Positions 1 through 10,200 of a DNA stretch of 64,000 nt are shown one piece after another. The DNA is taken from contig CANTFK010000248.1 of NCBI GenBank assembly GCA_947646735.1, forward strand, positions 1-64,000, written 5' to 3'. This DNA is from Peronospora farinosa. Its lineage: Eukaryota; Oomycota; Peronosporomycetes; Peronosporales; Peronosporaceae. The first letter of the stretch is position 1; each line of letters opens with the position of its first letter. Made by a program: the position numbers and the translations under genes. The notes beneath the pieces are model-generated. The model saw only the letters and a program-made list of their open reading frames with translations. It searched no databases and was not told where the DNA came from.

Positions 1-121
1 AGGCTGTTGAGCAGTACAAGGTGGTGTATAGGCGTAAGATGTAGCGAGCGTGCGTGTGGCATTGAAGTTCCTGTTGGGAGAAGTGTAATTTTGTGTGGCT
101 TGGGTGCGTTTGCCGTCTGCC

Positions 122-194
122 GGTCGTATAGCTCAGTCGGTAGAGCACAGTGCTAATAACGCTGCGGTCCAGGGTTCGAGCCCCTGTATGACCA
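122..194 (+). tRNA. tRNA-Ile(AAU): tRNA-Ile (anticodon AAT)
   Basis: A 73-nt cloverleaf reads directly. The 7-bp acceptor stem pairs GGTCGTA with TATGACC, the D-arm is GCTC/GAGC, and the anticodon stem CAGTG/CGCTG carries loop CTAATAA, giving anticodon AAT. The T-arm is CAGGG/CCCTG with loop TTCGAGC. A-box and B-box promoter motifs lie inside the gene, no CCA is encoded, and a TTTT Pol III stop follows at once. It decodes AUU, and AUC after A34-to-inosine editing. Confidence 0.97.
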
Positions 195-672
195 TTTTGC
201 CGCTGTTCTTGCTTCCGCTGTACAGCTGTTACGCCGCTTTCGCGCGTTTTGACGCAAGTGATTTGTAGACGGGTTGGTGGGGACACTTGGAGGCGATGAA
301 GGCACATCAATTTGTCGTTAGCTTTCTCGCGGCTGACGTGAGCAGACTCAGTCGGACTACATACGATGGCCGCCTAACACGGCATCTTTGTACGCGTCAT
401 GTTGATGGATACTGTGCCGTTGACTGCTGGCTCCTTGTTTCGACAAAAGACCGATATATTGTTGTAGACGGTGACCAGGCCGAATCGAGGCACGGTGTTT
501 GAATAGCGATAAGTGGCGACCGAGTTGAAAGTAGGTGTAAAGACGAATTGCAGGCTGTTGAGCAGTACAAGGTGGTGTATAGGCGTAAGATGGAGCGAGC
601 GTGCGTGTGGCATTGAAGTTCCTGTTGGGAGAAGTGTAATTTTGTGTGGCTTGGGTGCGTTTGCCGTCTGCC

Positions 673-745
673 GGTCGTATAGCTCAGTCGGTAGAGCACA
701 GTGCTAATAACGCTGCGGTCCAGGGTTCGAGCCCCTGTATGACCA
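673..745 (+). tRNA. tRNA-Ile(AAU): tRNA-Ile (AAT), array copy 2
   Basis: Identical in sequence to the copy at 122-194 and one 551-bp period downstream; TTTT terminator follows. Confidence 0.97.
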
Positions 746-1223
746 TTTTGCCGCTGTTCTTGCTTCCGCTGTACAGCTGTTACGCCGCTTTCGCGCGTTT
801 TGACGCAAGTGATTTGTAGACGGGTTGGTGGGGACACTTGGAGGCGATGAAGGCACATCAATTTGTCGTTAGCTTTCTCGCGGCTGACGTGAGCAGACTC
901 AGTCGGACTACATACGATGGCCGCCTAACACGGCATCTTTGTACGCGTCATGTTGATGGATACTGTGCCGTTGACTGCTGGCTCCTTGTTTCGACAAAAG
1001 ACCGATATATTGTTGTAGACGGTGACCAGGCCGAATCGAGGCACGGTGTTTGAATAGCGATAAGTGGCGACCGAGTTGAAAGTAGGTGTAAAGACGAATT
1101 GCAGGCTGTTGAGCAGTACAAGGTGGTGTATAGGCGTAAGATGGAGCGAGCGTGCGTGTGGCATTGAAGTTCCTGTTGGGAGAAGTGTAATTTTGTGTGG
1201 CTTGGGTGCGTTTGCCGTCTGCC

Positions 1224-1296
1224 GGTCGTATAGCTCAGTCGGTAGAGCACAGTGCTAATAACGCTGCGGTCCAGGGTTCGAGCCCCTGTATGACCA
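1224..1296 (+). tRNA. tRNA-Ile(AAU): tRNA-Ile (AAT), array copy 3
   Basis: Same cloverleaf and anticodon as copy 1, with an identical flank. The upstream spacer carries the G variant. Confidence 0.97.
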
Positions 1297-1774
1297 TTTT
1301 GCCGCTGTTCTTGCTTCCGCTGTACAGCTGTTACGCCGCTTTCGCGCGTTTTGACGCAAGTGATTTGTAGACGGGTTGGTGGGGACACTTGGAGGCGATG
1401 AAGGCACATCAATTTGTCGTTAGCTTTCTCGCGGCTGACGTGAGCAGACTCAGTCGGACTACATACGATGGCCGCCTAACACGGCATCTTTGTACGCGTC
1501 ATGTTGATGGATACTGTGCCGTTGACTGCTGGCTCCTTGTTTCGACAAAAGACCGATATATTGTTGTAGACGGTGACCAGGCCGAATCGAGGCACGGTGT
1601 TTGAATAGCGATAAGTGGCGACCGAGTTGAAAGTAGGTGTAAAGACGAATTGCAGGCTGTTGAGCAGTACAAGGTGGTGTATAGGCGTAAGATGTAGCGA
1701 GCGTGCGTGTGGCATTGAAGTTCCTGTTGGGAGAAGTGTAATTTTGTGTGGCTTGGGTGCGTTTGCCGTCTGCC

Positions 1775-1847
1775 GGTCGTATAGCTCAGTCGGTAGAGCA
1801 CAGTGCTAATAACGCTGCGGTCCAGGGTTCGAGCCCCTGTATGACCA
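1775..1847 (+). tRNA. tRNA-Ile(AAU): tRNA-Ile (AAT), array copy 4
   Basis: Identical tRNA; the spacer just upstream carries the T variant (gatgtagcg). Confidence 0.97.
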
Positions 1848-2325
1848 TTTTGCCGCTGTTCTTGCTTCCGCTGTACAGCTGTTACGCCGCTTTCGCGCGT
1901 TTTGACGCAAGTGATTTGTAGACGGGTTGGTGGGGACACTTGGAGGCGATGAAGGCACATCAATTTGTCGTTAGCTTTCTCGCGGCTGACGTGAGCAGAC
2001 TCAGTCGGACTACATACGATGGCCGCCTAACACGGCATCTTTGTACGCGTCATGTTGATGGATACTGTGCCGTTGACTGCTGGCTCCTTGTTTCGACAAA
2101 AGACCGATATATTGTTGTAGACGGTGACCAGGCCGAATCGAGGCACGGTGTTTGAATAGCGATAAGTGGCGACCGAGTTGAAAGTAGGTGTAAAGACGAA
2201 TTGCAGGCTGTTGAGCAGTACAAGGTGGTGTATAGGCGTAAGATGGAGCGAGCGTGCGTGTGGCATTGAAGTTCCTGTTGGGAGAAGTGTAATTTTGTGT
2301 GGCTTGGGTGCGTTTGCCGTCTGCC

Positions 2326-2398
2326 GGTCGTATAGCTCAGTCGGTAGAGCACAGTGCTAATAACGCTGCGGTCCAGGGTTCGAGCCCCTGTATGACCA
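2326..2398 (+). tRNA. tRNA-Ile(AAU): tRNA-Ile (AAT), array copy 5
   Basis: Identical tRNA; upstream spacer of the G type. Confidence 0.97.
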
Positions 2399-2876
2399 TT
2401 TTGCCGCTGTTCTTGCTTCCGCTGTACAGCTGTTACGCCGCTTTCGCGCGTTTTGACGCAAGTGATTTGTAGACGGGTTGGTGGGGACACTTGGAGGCGA
2501 TGAAGGCACATCAATTTGTCGTTAGCTTTCTCGCGGCTGACGTGAGCAGACTCAGTCGGACTACATACGATGGCCGCCTAACACGGCATCTTTGTACGCG
2601 TCATGTTGATGGATACTGTGCCGTTGACTGCTGGCTCCTTGTTTCGACAAAAGACCGATATATTGTTGTAGACGGTGACCAGGCCGAATCGAGGCACGGT
2701 GTTTGAATAGCGATAAGTGGCGACCGAGTTGAAAGTAGGTGTAAAGACGAATTGCAGGCTGTTGAGCAGTACAAGGTGGTGTATAGGCGTAAGATGGAGC
2801 GAGCGTGCGTGTGGCATTGAAGTTCCTGTTGGGAGAAGTGTAATTTTGTGTGGCTTGGGTGCGTTTGCCGTCTGCC

Positions 2877-2949
2877 GGTCGTATAGCTCAGTCGGTAGAG
2901 CACAGTGCTAATAACGCTGCGGTCCAGGGTTCGAGCCCCTGTATGACCA
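2877..2949 (+). tRNA. tRNA-Ile(AAU): tRNA-Ile (AAT), array copy 6
   Basis: Identical tRNA; last undisturbed copy before the short insertion. Confidence 0.97.
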
Positions 2950-3427
2950 TTTTGCCGCTGTTCTTGCTTCCGCTGTACAGCTGTTACGCCGCTTTCGCGC
3001 GTTTTGACGCAAGTGATTTGTAGACGGGTTGGTGGGGACACTTGGAGGCGATGAAGGCACATCAATTTGTCGTTAGCTTTCTCGCGGCTGACGTGAGCAG
3101 ACTCAGTCGGACTACATACGATGGCCGCCTAACACGGCATCTTTGTACGCGTCATGTTGATGGATACTGTGCCGTTGACTGCTGGCTCCTTGTTTCGACA
3201 AAAGACCGATATATTGTTGTAGACGGTGACCAGGCCGAATCGAGGCACGGTGTTTGAATAGCGATAAGTGGCGACCGAGTTGAAAGTAGGTGTAAAGACG
3301 AATTGCAGGCTGTTGAGCAGTACAAGGTGGTGTATAGGCGTAAGATGGAGCGAGCGTGCGTGTGGCATTGAAGTTCCTGTTGGGAGAAGTGTAATTTTGT
3401 GTGGCTTGGGTGCGTTTGCCGTCTGCC

Positions 3428-3443
3428 GGTCGTATAGCTCAGT
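3428..3443 (+). pseudogene. tRNA-Ile 5' fragment (left target duplication of the SINE)
   Basis: GGTCGTATAGCTCAGT is tRNA nucleotides 1-16 exactly, after which the tRNA stops and foreign sequence starts. The same 16 bases recur at 3703-3718 as the start of a complete tRNA gene, so this is the left half of a target-site duplication. The right copy restores the gene. Confidence 0.93.
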
Positions 3444-3702
3444 TTTAAGTTAGTTGTATATTACCTTTTACACAACCTATACCTTCTCGGCTATGGCTAA
3501 GATATTACACAGCTCTCTAAGGCTGAATTTTTTCTATTCTTTTTCCTCTATTATTAGTATTATACCGTTACGGTTATTGGGGTCGGTTATTATTTAGCAT
3601 GGAGCCGACCGCTCTCCATGTGTGGTTCGATTACGAAGATGTCCGGTGTGGGGCTCGAACCCGCAATCCACACCGTGAGGAAGAAGAATATAAGACGGGG
3701 TC
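3444..3702 (-). mobile_element. SINE-like element inserted in a tRNA-Ile gene
   Basis: A 259-bp non-coding insert flanked by the 16-bp duplication of the tRNA 5' end. On the minus strand it contains a Pol III B-box match (GGGTTCGAGCCCC) about 40 nt from its 5' end. This sits inside a long stem (CGGTGTGG/CCACACCG), followed by a second hairpin (CATGGAG/CTCCATG). I found no A-box. Its 3' end has a 7-bp hairpin (GTTGTGT/ATACAAC with one G-U pair), then 9 nt, then the tRNA target. That geometry matches the ends of the neighbouring LINEs, so I infer a non-autonomous element moved by the LINE machinery. Its tRNA ancestry is uncertain. Confidence 0.75.
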
Positions 3703-3775
3703 GGTCGTATAGCTCAGTCGGTAGAGCACAGTGCTAATAACGCTGCGGTCCAGGGTTCGAGCCCCTGTATGACCA
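3703..3775 (+). tRNA. tRNA-Ile(AAU): tRNA-Ile (AAT), regenerated beside the SINE
   Basis: Complete 73-nt gene. Its first 16 nt are the right target duplication, and its upstream flank is now the SINE 5' end (ACGGGGTC) instead of spacer. The internal A and B boxes and the TTTT stop are intact, so it should still be transcribed. Confidence 0.96.
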
Positions 3776-4253
3776 TTTTGCCGCTGTTCTTGCTTCCGCT
3801 GTACAGCTGTTACGCCGCTTTCGCGCGTTTTGACGCAAGTGATTTGTAGACGGGTTGGTGGGGACACTTGGAGGCGATGAAGGCACATCAATTTGTCGTT
3901 AGCTTTCTCGCGGCTGACGTGAGCAGACTCAGTCGGACTACATACGATGGCCGCCTAACACGGCATCTTTGTACGCGTCATGTTGATGGATACTGTGCCG
4001 TTGACTGCTGGCTCCTTGTTTCGACAAAAGACCGATATATTGTTGTAGACGGTGACCAGGCCGAATCGAGGCACGGTGTTTGAATAGCGATAAGTGGCGA
4101 CCGAGTTGAAAGTAGGTGTAAAGACGAATTGCAGGCTGTTGAGCAGTACAAGGTGGTGTATAGGCGTAAGATGTAGCGAGCGTGCGTGTGGCATTGAAGT
4201 TCCTGTTGGGAGAAGTGTAATTTTGTGTGGCTTGGGTGCGTTTGCCGTCTGCC

Positions 4254-4326
4254 GGTCGTATAGCTCAGTCGGTAGAGCACAGTGCTAATAACGCTGCGGT
4301 CCAGGGTTCGAGCCCCTGTATGACCA
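4254..4326 (+). tRNA. tRNA-Ile(AAU): tRNA-Ile (AAT), middle block copy 2
   Basis: Identical tRNA; upstream spacer of the T type. Confidence 0.97.
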
Positions 4327-4804
4327 TTTTGCCGCTGTTCTTGCTTCCGCTGTACAGCTGTTACGCCGCTTTCGCGCGTTTTGACGCAAGTGATTTGTAG
4401 ACGGGTTGGTGGGGACACTTGGAGGCGATGAAGGCACATCAATTTGTCGTTAGCTTTCTCGCGGCTGACGTGAGCAGACTCAGTCGGACTACATACGATG
4501 GCCGCCTAACACGGCATCTTTGTACGCGTCATGTTGATGGATACTGTGCCGTTGACTGCTGGCTCCTTGTTTCGACAAAAGACCGATATATTGTTGTAGA
4601 CGGTGACCAGGCCGAATCGAGGCACGGTGTTTGAATAGCGATAAGTGGCGACCGAGTTGAAAGTAGGTGTAAAGACGAATTGCAGGCTGTTGAGCAGTAC
4701 AAGGTGGTGTATAGGCGTAAGATGGAGCGAGCGTGCGTGTGGCATTGAAGTTCCTGTTGGGAGAAGTGTAATTTTGTGTGGCTTGGGTGCGTTTGCCGTC
4801 TGCC

Positions 4805-4877
4805 GGTCGTATAGCTCAGTCGGTAGAGCACAGTGCTAATAACGCTGCGGTCCAGGGTTCGAGCCCCTGTATGACCA
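4805..4877 (+). tRNA. tRNA-Ile(AAU): tRNA-Ile (AAT), middle block copy 3
   Basis: Identical tRNA; upstream spacer of the G type. Confidence 0.97.
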
Positions 4878-5355
4878 TTTTGCCGCTGTTCTTGCTTCCG
4901 CTGTACAGCTGTTACGCCGCTTTCGCGCGTTTTGACGCAAGTGATTTGTAGACGGGTTGGTGGGGACACTTGGAGGCGATGAAGGCACATCAATTTGTCG
5001 TTAGCTTTCTCGCGGCTGACGTGAGCAGACTCAGTCGGACTACATACGATGGCCGCCTAACACGGCATCTTTGTACGCGTCATGTTGATGGATACTGTGC
5101 CGTTGACTGCTGGCTCCTTGTTTCGACAAAAGACCGATATATTGTTGTAGACGGTGACCAGGCCGAATCGAGGCACGGTGTTTGAATAGCGATAAGTGGC
5201 GACCGAGTTGAAAGTAGGTGTAAAGACGAATTGCAGGCTGTTGAGCAGTACAAGGTGGTGTATAGGCGTAAGATGGAGCGAGCGTGCGTGTGGCATTGAA
5301 GTTCCTGTTGGGAGAAGTGTAATTTTGTGTGGCTTGGGTGCGTTTGCCGTCTGCC

Positions 5356-5428
5356 GGTCGTATAGCTCAGTCGGTAGAGCACAGTGCTAATAACGCTGCG
5401 GTCCAGGGTTCGAGCCCCTGTATGACCA
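5356..5428 (+). tRNA. tRNA-Ile(AAU): tRNA-Ile (AAT), middle block copy 4
   Basis: Identical tRNA; upstream spacer of the G type, terminator TTTT. Confidence 0.97.
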
Positions 5429-5906
5429 TTTTGCCGCTGTTCTTGCTTCCGCTGTACAGCTGTTACGCCGCTTTCGCGCGTTTTGACGCAAGTGATTTGT
5501 AGACGGGTTGGTGGGGACACTTGGAGGCGATGAAGGCACATCAATTTGTCGTTAGCTTTCTCGCGGCTGACGTGAGCAGACTCAGTCGGACTACATACGA
5601 TGGCCGCCTAACACGGCATCTTTGTACGCGTCATGTTGATGGATACTGTGCCGTTGACTGCTGGCTCCTTGTTTCGACAAAAGACCGATATATTGTTGTA
5701 GACGGTGACCAGGCCGAATCGAGGCACGGTGTTTGAATAGCGATAAGTGGCGACCGAGTTGAAAGTAGGTGTAAAGACGAATTGCAGGCTGTTGAGCAGT
5801 ACAAGGTGGTGTATAGGCGTAAGATGTAGCGAGCGTGCGTGTGGCATTGAAGTTCCTGTTGGGAGAAGTGTAATTTTGTGTGGCTTGGGTGCGTTTGCCG
5901 TCTGCC

Positions 5907-5979
5907 GGTCGTATAGCTCAGTCGGTAGAGCACAGTGCTAATAACGCTGCGGTCCAGGGTTCGAGCCCCTGTATGACCA
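5907..5979 (+). tRNA. tRNA-Ile(AAU): tRNA-Ile (AAT), middle block copy 5
   Basis: Identical tRNA; first of three consecutive units with the T-type spacer upstream. Confidence 0.97.
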
Positions 5980-6457
5980 TTTTGCCGCTGTTCTTGCTTC
6001 CGCTGTACAGCTGTTACGCCGCTTTCGCGCGTTTTGACGCAAGTGATTTGTAGACGGGTTGGTGGGGACACTTGGAGGCGATGAAGGCACATCAATTTGT
6101 CGTTAGCTTTCTCGCGGCTGACGTGAGCAGACTCAGTCGGACTACATACGATGGCCGCCTAACACGGCATCTTTGTACGCGTCATGTTGATGGATACTGT
6201 GCCGTTGACTGCTGGCTCCTTGTTTCGACAAAAGACCGATATATTGTTGTAGACGGTGACCAGGCCGAATCGAGGCACGGTGTTTGAATAGCGATAAGTG
6301 GCGACCGAGTTGAAAGTAGGTGTAAAGACGAATTGCAGGCTGTTGAGCAGTACAAGGTGGTGTATAGGCGTAAGATGTAGCGAGCGTGCGTGTGGCATTG
6401 AAGTTCCTGTTGGGAGAAGTGTAATTTTGTGTGGCTTGGGTGCGTTTGCCGTCTGCC

Positions 6458-6530
6458 GGTCGTATAGCTCAGTCGGTAGAGCACAGTGCTAATAACGCTG
6501 CGGTCCAGGGTTCGAGCCCCTGTATGACCA
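6458..6530 (+). tRNA. tRNA-Ile(AAU): tRNA-Ile (AAT), middle block copy 6
   Basis: Identical tRNA; last complete copy before the LINE pair. Confidence 0.97.
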
Positions 6531-7008
6531 TTTTGCCGCTGTTCTTGCTTCCGCTGTACAGCTGTTACGCCGCTTTCGCGCGTTTTGACGCAAGTGATTT
6601 GTAGACGGGTTGGTGGGGACACTTGGAGGCGATGAAGGCACATCAATTTGTCGTTAGCTTTCTCGCGGCTGACGTGAGCAGACTCAGTCGGACTACATAC
6701 GATGGCCGCCTAACACGGCATCTTTGTACGCGTCATGTTGATGGATACTGTGCCGTTGACTGCTGGCTCCTTGTTTCGACAAAAGACCGATATATTGTTG
6801 TAGACGGTGACCAGGCCGAATCGAGGCACGGTGTTTGAATAGCGATAAGTGGCGACCGAGTTGAAAGTAGGTGTAAAGACGAATTGCAGGCTGTTGAGCA
6901 GTACAAGGTGGTGTATAGGCGTAAGATGTAGCGAGCGTGCGTGTGGCATTGAAGTTCCTGTTGGGAGAAGTGTAATTTTGTGTGGCTTGGGTGCGTTTGC
7001 CGTCTGCC

Positions 7009-7024
7009 GGTCGTATAGCTCAGT
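7009..7024 (+). pseudogene. tRNA-Ile 5' fragment (left target duplication of LINE E1)
   Basis: GGTCGTATAGCTCAGT, tRNA bases 1-16, interrupted at the same base as at 3443. The E1 3' end (TGAAAGG on the plus strand) follows directly. Confidence 0.93.
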
Positions 7025-7236
7025 TGAAAGGTTGTCTATATTTTATGGTATAGACAGGGGACTAATCAACCTGCCTGGCTAATTTATGCTATAATACTCT
7101 ATTGTACGGTTTTGTTTTTTTGTTTTTTGTTTTTTTTTTGAAAATTGAAAATTGACATATTTTCAAAAAAATTTGAAAAGAAAATTTTCAAAATATTCAG
7201 GAATCGGAAGTTTTCTCACGCCGAAGAATTCGTCAG
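7025..7236 (-). other. E1 3' UTR and terminal hairpin
   Basis: Non-coding and AT-rich, with long A-runs on the element strand (T-runs around 7110-7140 as written). At 7034-7055 GTCTATA and TATAGAC form a perfect 7-bp hairpin with an 8-nt loop. It is separated by 9 nt (TGAAAGGTT) from the tRNA target. This is the likely 3' structure recognised by the reverse transcriptase at target-primed synthesis. Confidence 0.7.
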
Positions 7237-10200
7237 CTAGTCGTGGGGGAGCAGCTCACGCTGGCGGACTTGCAGTGCCGTTGAATTCTGACTGAGAAAG
7301 TCGTGGAAGAGTTGATTTCGTGACATCCGAGCAAGAAGAGCTTGCTGCCTTGCCCGTTGGTCAGGATCGTAACAACGACGAAGTCGGTGTCGGAAATGTG
7401 CGCTAGCAGTTGTCAAGATGACCTGCATGGCTGGAAGCGTAGGCGTGGGTTGCCTCCCATCGAAGAGGCATCTGTTGCGGTCGTTCCAGAGGAAGTGGAG
7501 CGTCACCGCGCGAAGCGTGTGCCAGACGTCGTAGACCACCTCCGCGCTGGTCATCCACTCGTCATGGACGTGTAGCTTTCTTGATAGCACAATGTCTAAC
7601 CATGTCGCGCGTAGCCGGAAGAAAGGCGACATCAGTCGGTGAGCATGCTCCCAGAGCTGGACTGCGAGTGTGCAATCGAAGAACAAATGCTGCTCGGTCT
7701 CGATGGCGCCGCACCCAACACGAACGCAAAGACGAATGCTCGGGTTGGCCGCCTCCAGGAACCAGAAGCGCGAGCGGACTGGCAGAAGACGGAACGCTAG
7801 GCGAAATTGAAGATCTGCAAACACGGGGAGCAAGATCTTCTGCAGGTGCTTGCTGTACTTCACGTAAGTCCGGATCATCCCCACATCAAAACGCTGGGAG
7901 TGGATTGTCATCGGATGCTGCTTTGTCGGTGGCTGTGGTGACCACACGATGCGAAGCAGCGCAGACTTCGGGATTGATGGCATGAAGCACACCTTATCGC
8001 CACTGCTGCAACCAAGATATGGAAGAGGGTGGCGTCGACTGCTCTCTGGCTGTAAAACCATATGCGTCGCTCCGAGTCTCGCAACGATCTGAGTTGCCTC
8101 CACGTATAGCACGCGCAGCCAATGTGCCTGTCGTCCAGGCAGCACTGAACCAAGTGTGAAGTCGATGTGGCGTTGCACAAAGTCTTGCCGCGACGGCCAA
8201 ACACCCCCATCGCGCATAAAGTCAGCAAGCGACCGCACTCGGAAGACTCTGGACACATGTAGCCGGAAGCTCCGTTGCGGTTCGACTACCATACCAATGC
8301 ATCGACGATGCGCTGTGCCCGTGGTTGTTCGCGAAGATCTCTCATAGTGCAACATGGCGTCCGAGTGGAACCATATTGGCTGGTGAAGACCATACAATGC
8401 GCGCTCACAAGGAGGAAGGTCATGCCATGTGAATGTCCACCGGATCTTGTACCATGATGTCCACGTCGCTTTCCACCATGCAGAAGCCAGCCACCATCGG
8501 ATTAGTTTCCCATGGCGCAACGGAGAGATGGAGAGGAAGTCCAAGGCACTTGACCGATCCGTGCAAGGAAGAAGTAGCTTCAGCAGTTCGGAACTCGCTG
8601 TCGTCCAGTTCCGAATATGTGTCGTTGTCGCGGCGCTGATAAACTGAAGAAGGAATTGGAGACGCTGGCGCTTGAGATGGGCTGCCAGGCTTGGTACACC
8701 CAGCCCACCATCGCCACGGCGCTGGTACAGGAAATCGGTTGGGATCAACTGAACGTGCGACTCATGACGATCGTGCTTTCGACAGAGCACAAACTTGTTC
8801 AGCATGGACTGCCACCGCTTCACAATAGTCCGTGGAATGGAGACGTGCTGGGTGTAATGCCACAGACGAGAGAGTATCATGGTTTGAGCGACTAATAGGC
8901 GACCCCGAAGCGTCCGTGCCCGTCGATACCACAGTTTAAAGCCATCGTAGAAGCGTTGCTCGAGCGAATCCACGAGAACGTGATCAACCGATGACTGCCC
9001 GAACGGAATACCTAGGTATTTCACCGTCTCCACACGGCCCAATACGTAAACACCAGGGAGTAAAGGACAGTCGTGGTTCCTGTTCAGCGCTAGCAGCGTA
9101 GACTTGGATAGGTTGAGCTTGGCACCTGAACCGTCGCAGTACTCCGCCACAACGACAAGCTGGGCTTGCAGGTGCGCAATCGAGTTACTTAGAAGCGTCG
9201 AGTCGTCGGCAAAGAACGTGCTCGTGGCGGTGTGGTCTGCGTTTATACACACGCCATATTCCTCGTGGGACCGCAGCATATTGCCAAGAGGTTCAATGGT
9301 CAAGATGAATAGAAGAGCAGACAACGGATCGCCCTGTTTTACTCCACGAGTCGGATACAGCGCGGGTTGAATGTTCTGGTTGATGACGAGATGAGCTTGA
9401 GGATTCGTGTAGAGAAGCCGGATCCATTGCGTAAACTGCTTATCGAAACCCATTTTCTCGAGCAGGCGGAACATATAGTCCCAGTTGACGCGATCAAAAG
9501 CCTTCTCGAAATCTAGAAACAGCGCATACGCTTCTTCGTCCTGGCTTGTCACAAGGTCTTGCAAGTCAGCTAGAAAGCGTATGTGGTGGTGGATGGACCG
9601 GCCTTTGACAAACCCTTTCTGGTCCGGATGGACCAAGTCGGGGATAACGTGTTGCAGTCGGTAGGTCAGTGCCTTCGACAGGACTTTCACGTCGACCTGC
9701 ACGAGAGCAATAGGTCTATAGTTACCAGGTTCAGCCCGCGACCCTTTCTTGTGGAGAAGAACTACCGCCGACTTACGCTGCGAAGGTAGCAGTGCGCCGC
9801 AATGAAGCAACGCGCTGAAAACAATGGACAAGCATTCACCAAATATGTCAGGAGCCACCTGGTAGAAACCAGCCGTCAATCCGTCCATGCCAGGAGATGA
9901 AGTCGCTTTCATGTGCCGGATCGCACTCGCCAACTCAGCAGCTGAGACTGGTGCGTTAAGGATATTGTGGTCTACCTCCGAGACAGTGCGGGTAACTGAG
10001 TCGAGAAGCTTGCGTTGAATGACAGCACCAGGTGGAGAAGCGCGTCCTGCTGGACTGGCGGGGTCTCCCATCTCTGAACCCCAGTGTTCCAGGAAACGGA
10101 GAGAGATCTCGTGAGGATTCGATGAGACAGTACCAGTCGGTGTCACCACCTCCTCGATCGAGACCCGTCTCAAGCTCGTATCCAGCGGACGGAAGAAGTG

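Larger units (their letters stand above)
1..3443 (+). repeat. tRNA-Ile tandem array, left block
   Basis: About six and a quarter head-to-tail copies of a 551-bp unit, almost identical to each other. Each unit holds one tRNA-Ile(AAU) gene plus about 478 bp of spacer without a believable gene. The commonest difference is a G/T site in the spacer (gcgtaagatgNagcg); reading from the left edge it runs T,G,G,T,G,G,G. The block begins inside a unit at the window edge and ends where a tRNA gene is interrupted after its 16th base by a short insertion. Confidence 0.95.
3703..7024 (+). repeat. tRNA-Ile tandem array, middle block
   Basis: Six complete 551-bp units in the same orientation as the left block, with the spacer G/T site running T,G,G,T,T,T. 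It starts with the tRNA gene regenerated on the right of the SINE and ends where LINE E1 interrupts the next tRNA after base 16. Confidence 0.95.

Noticed and set aside
287..502. 71-codon plus-strand frame repeated in each unit
   Set aside because: Spacer frame without homology or start context; identity between copies reflects array homogenisation, not protein selection.
397..861. 154-codon minus-strand frame repeated in every array unit
   Set aside because: It reads antisense through the tRNA (HTGARTLDRSVIS...), recurs only because the unit recurs, and has no domain. It is the usual false protein made from antisense tRNA.
1..7024. CRISPR-like regular repeats
   Set aside because: The period is 551 bp with an identical spacer and a eukaryotic tRNA gene; there are no short repeats with unique spacers.
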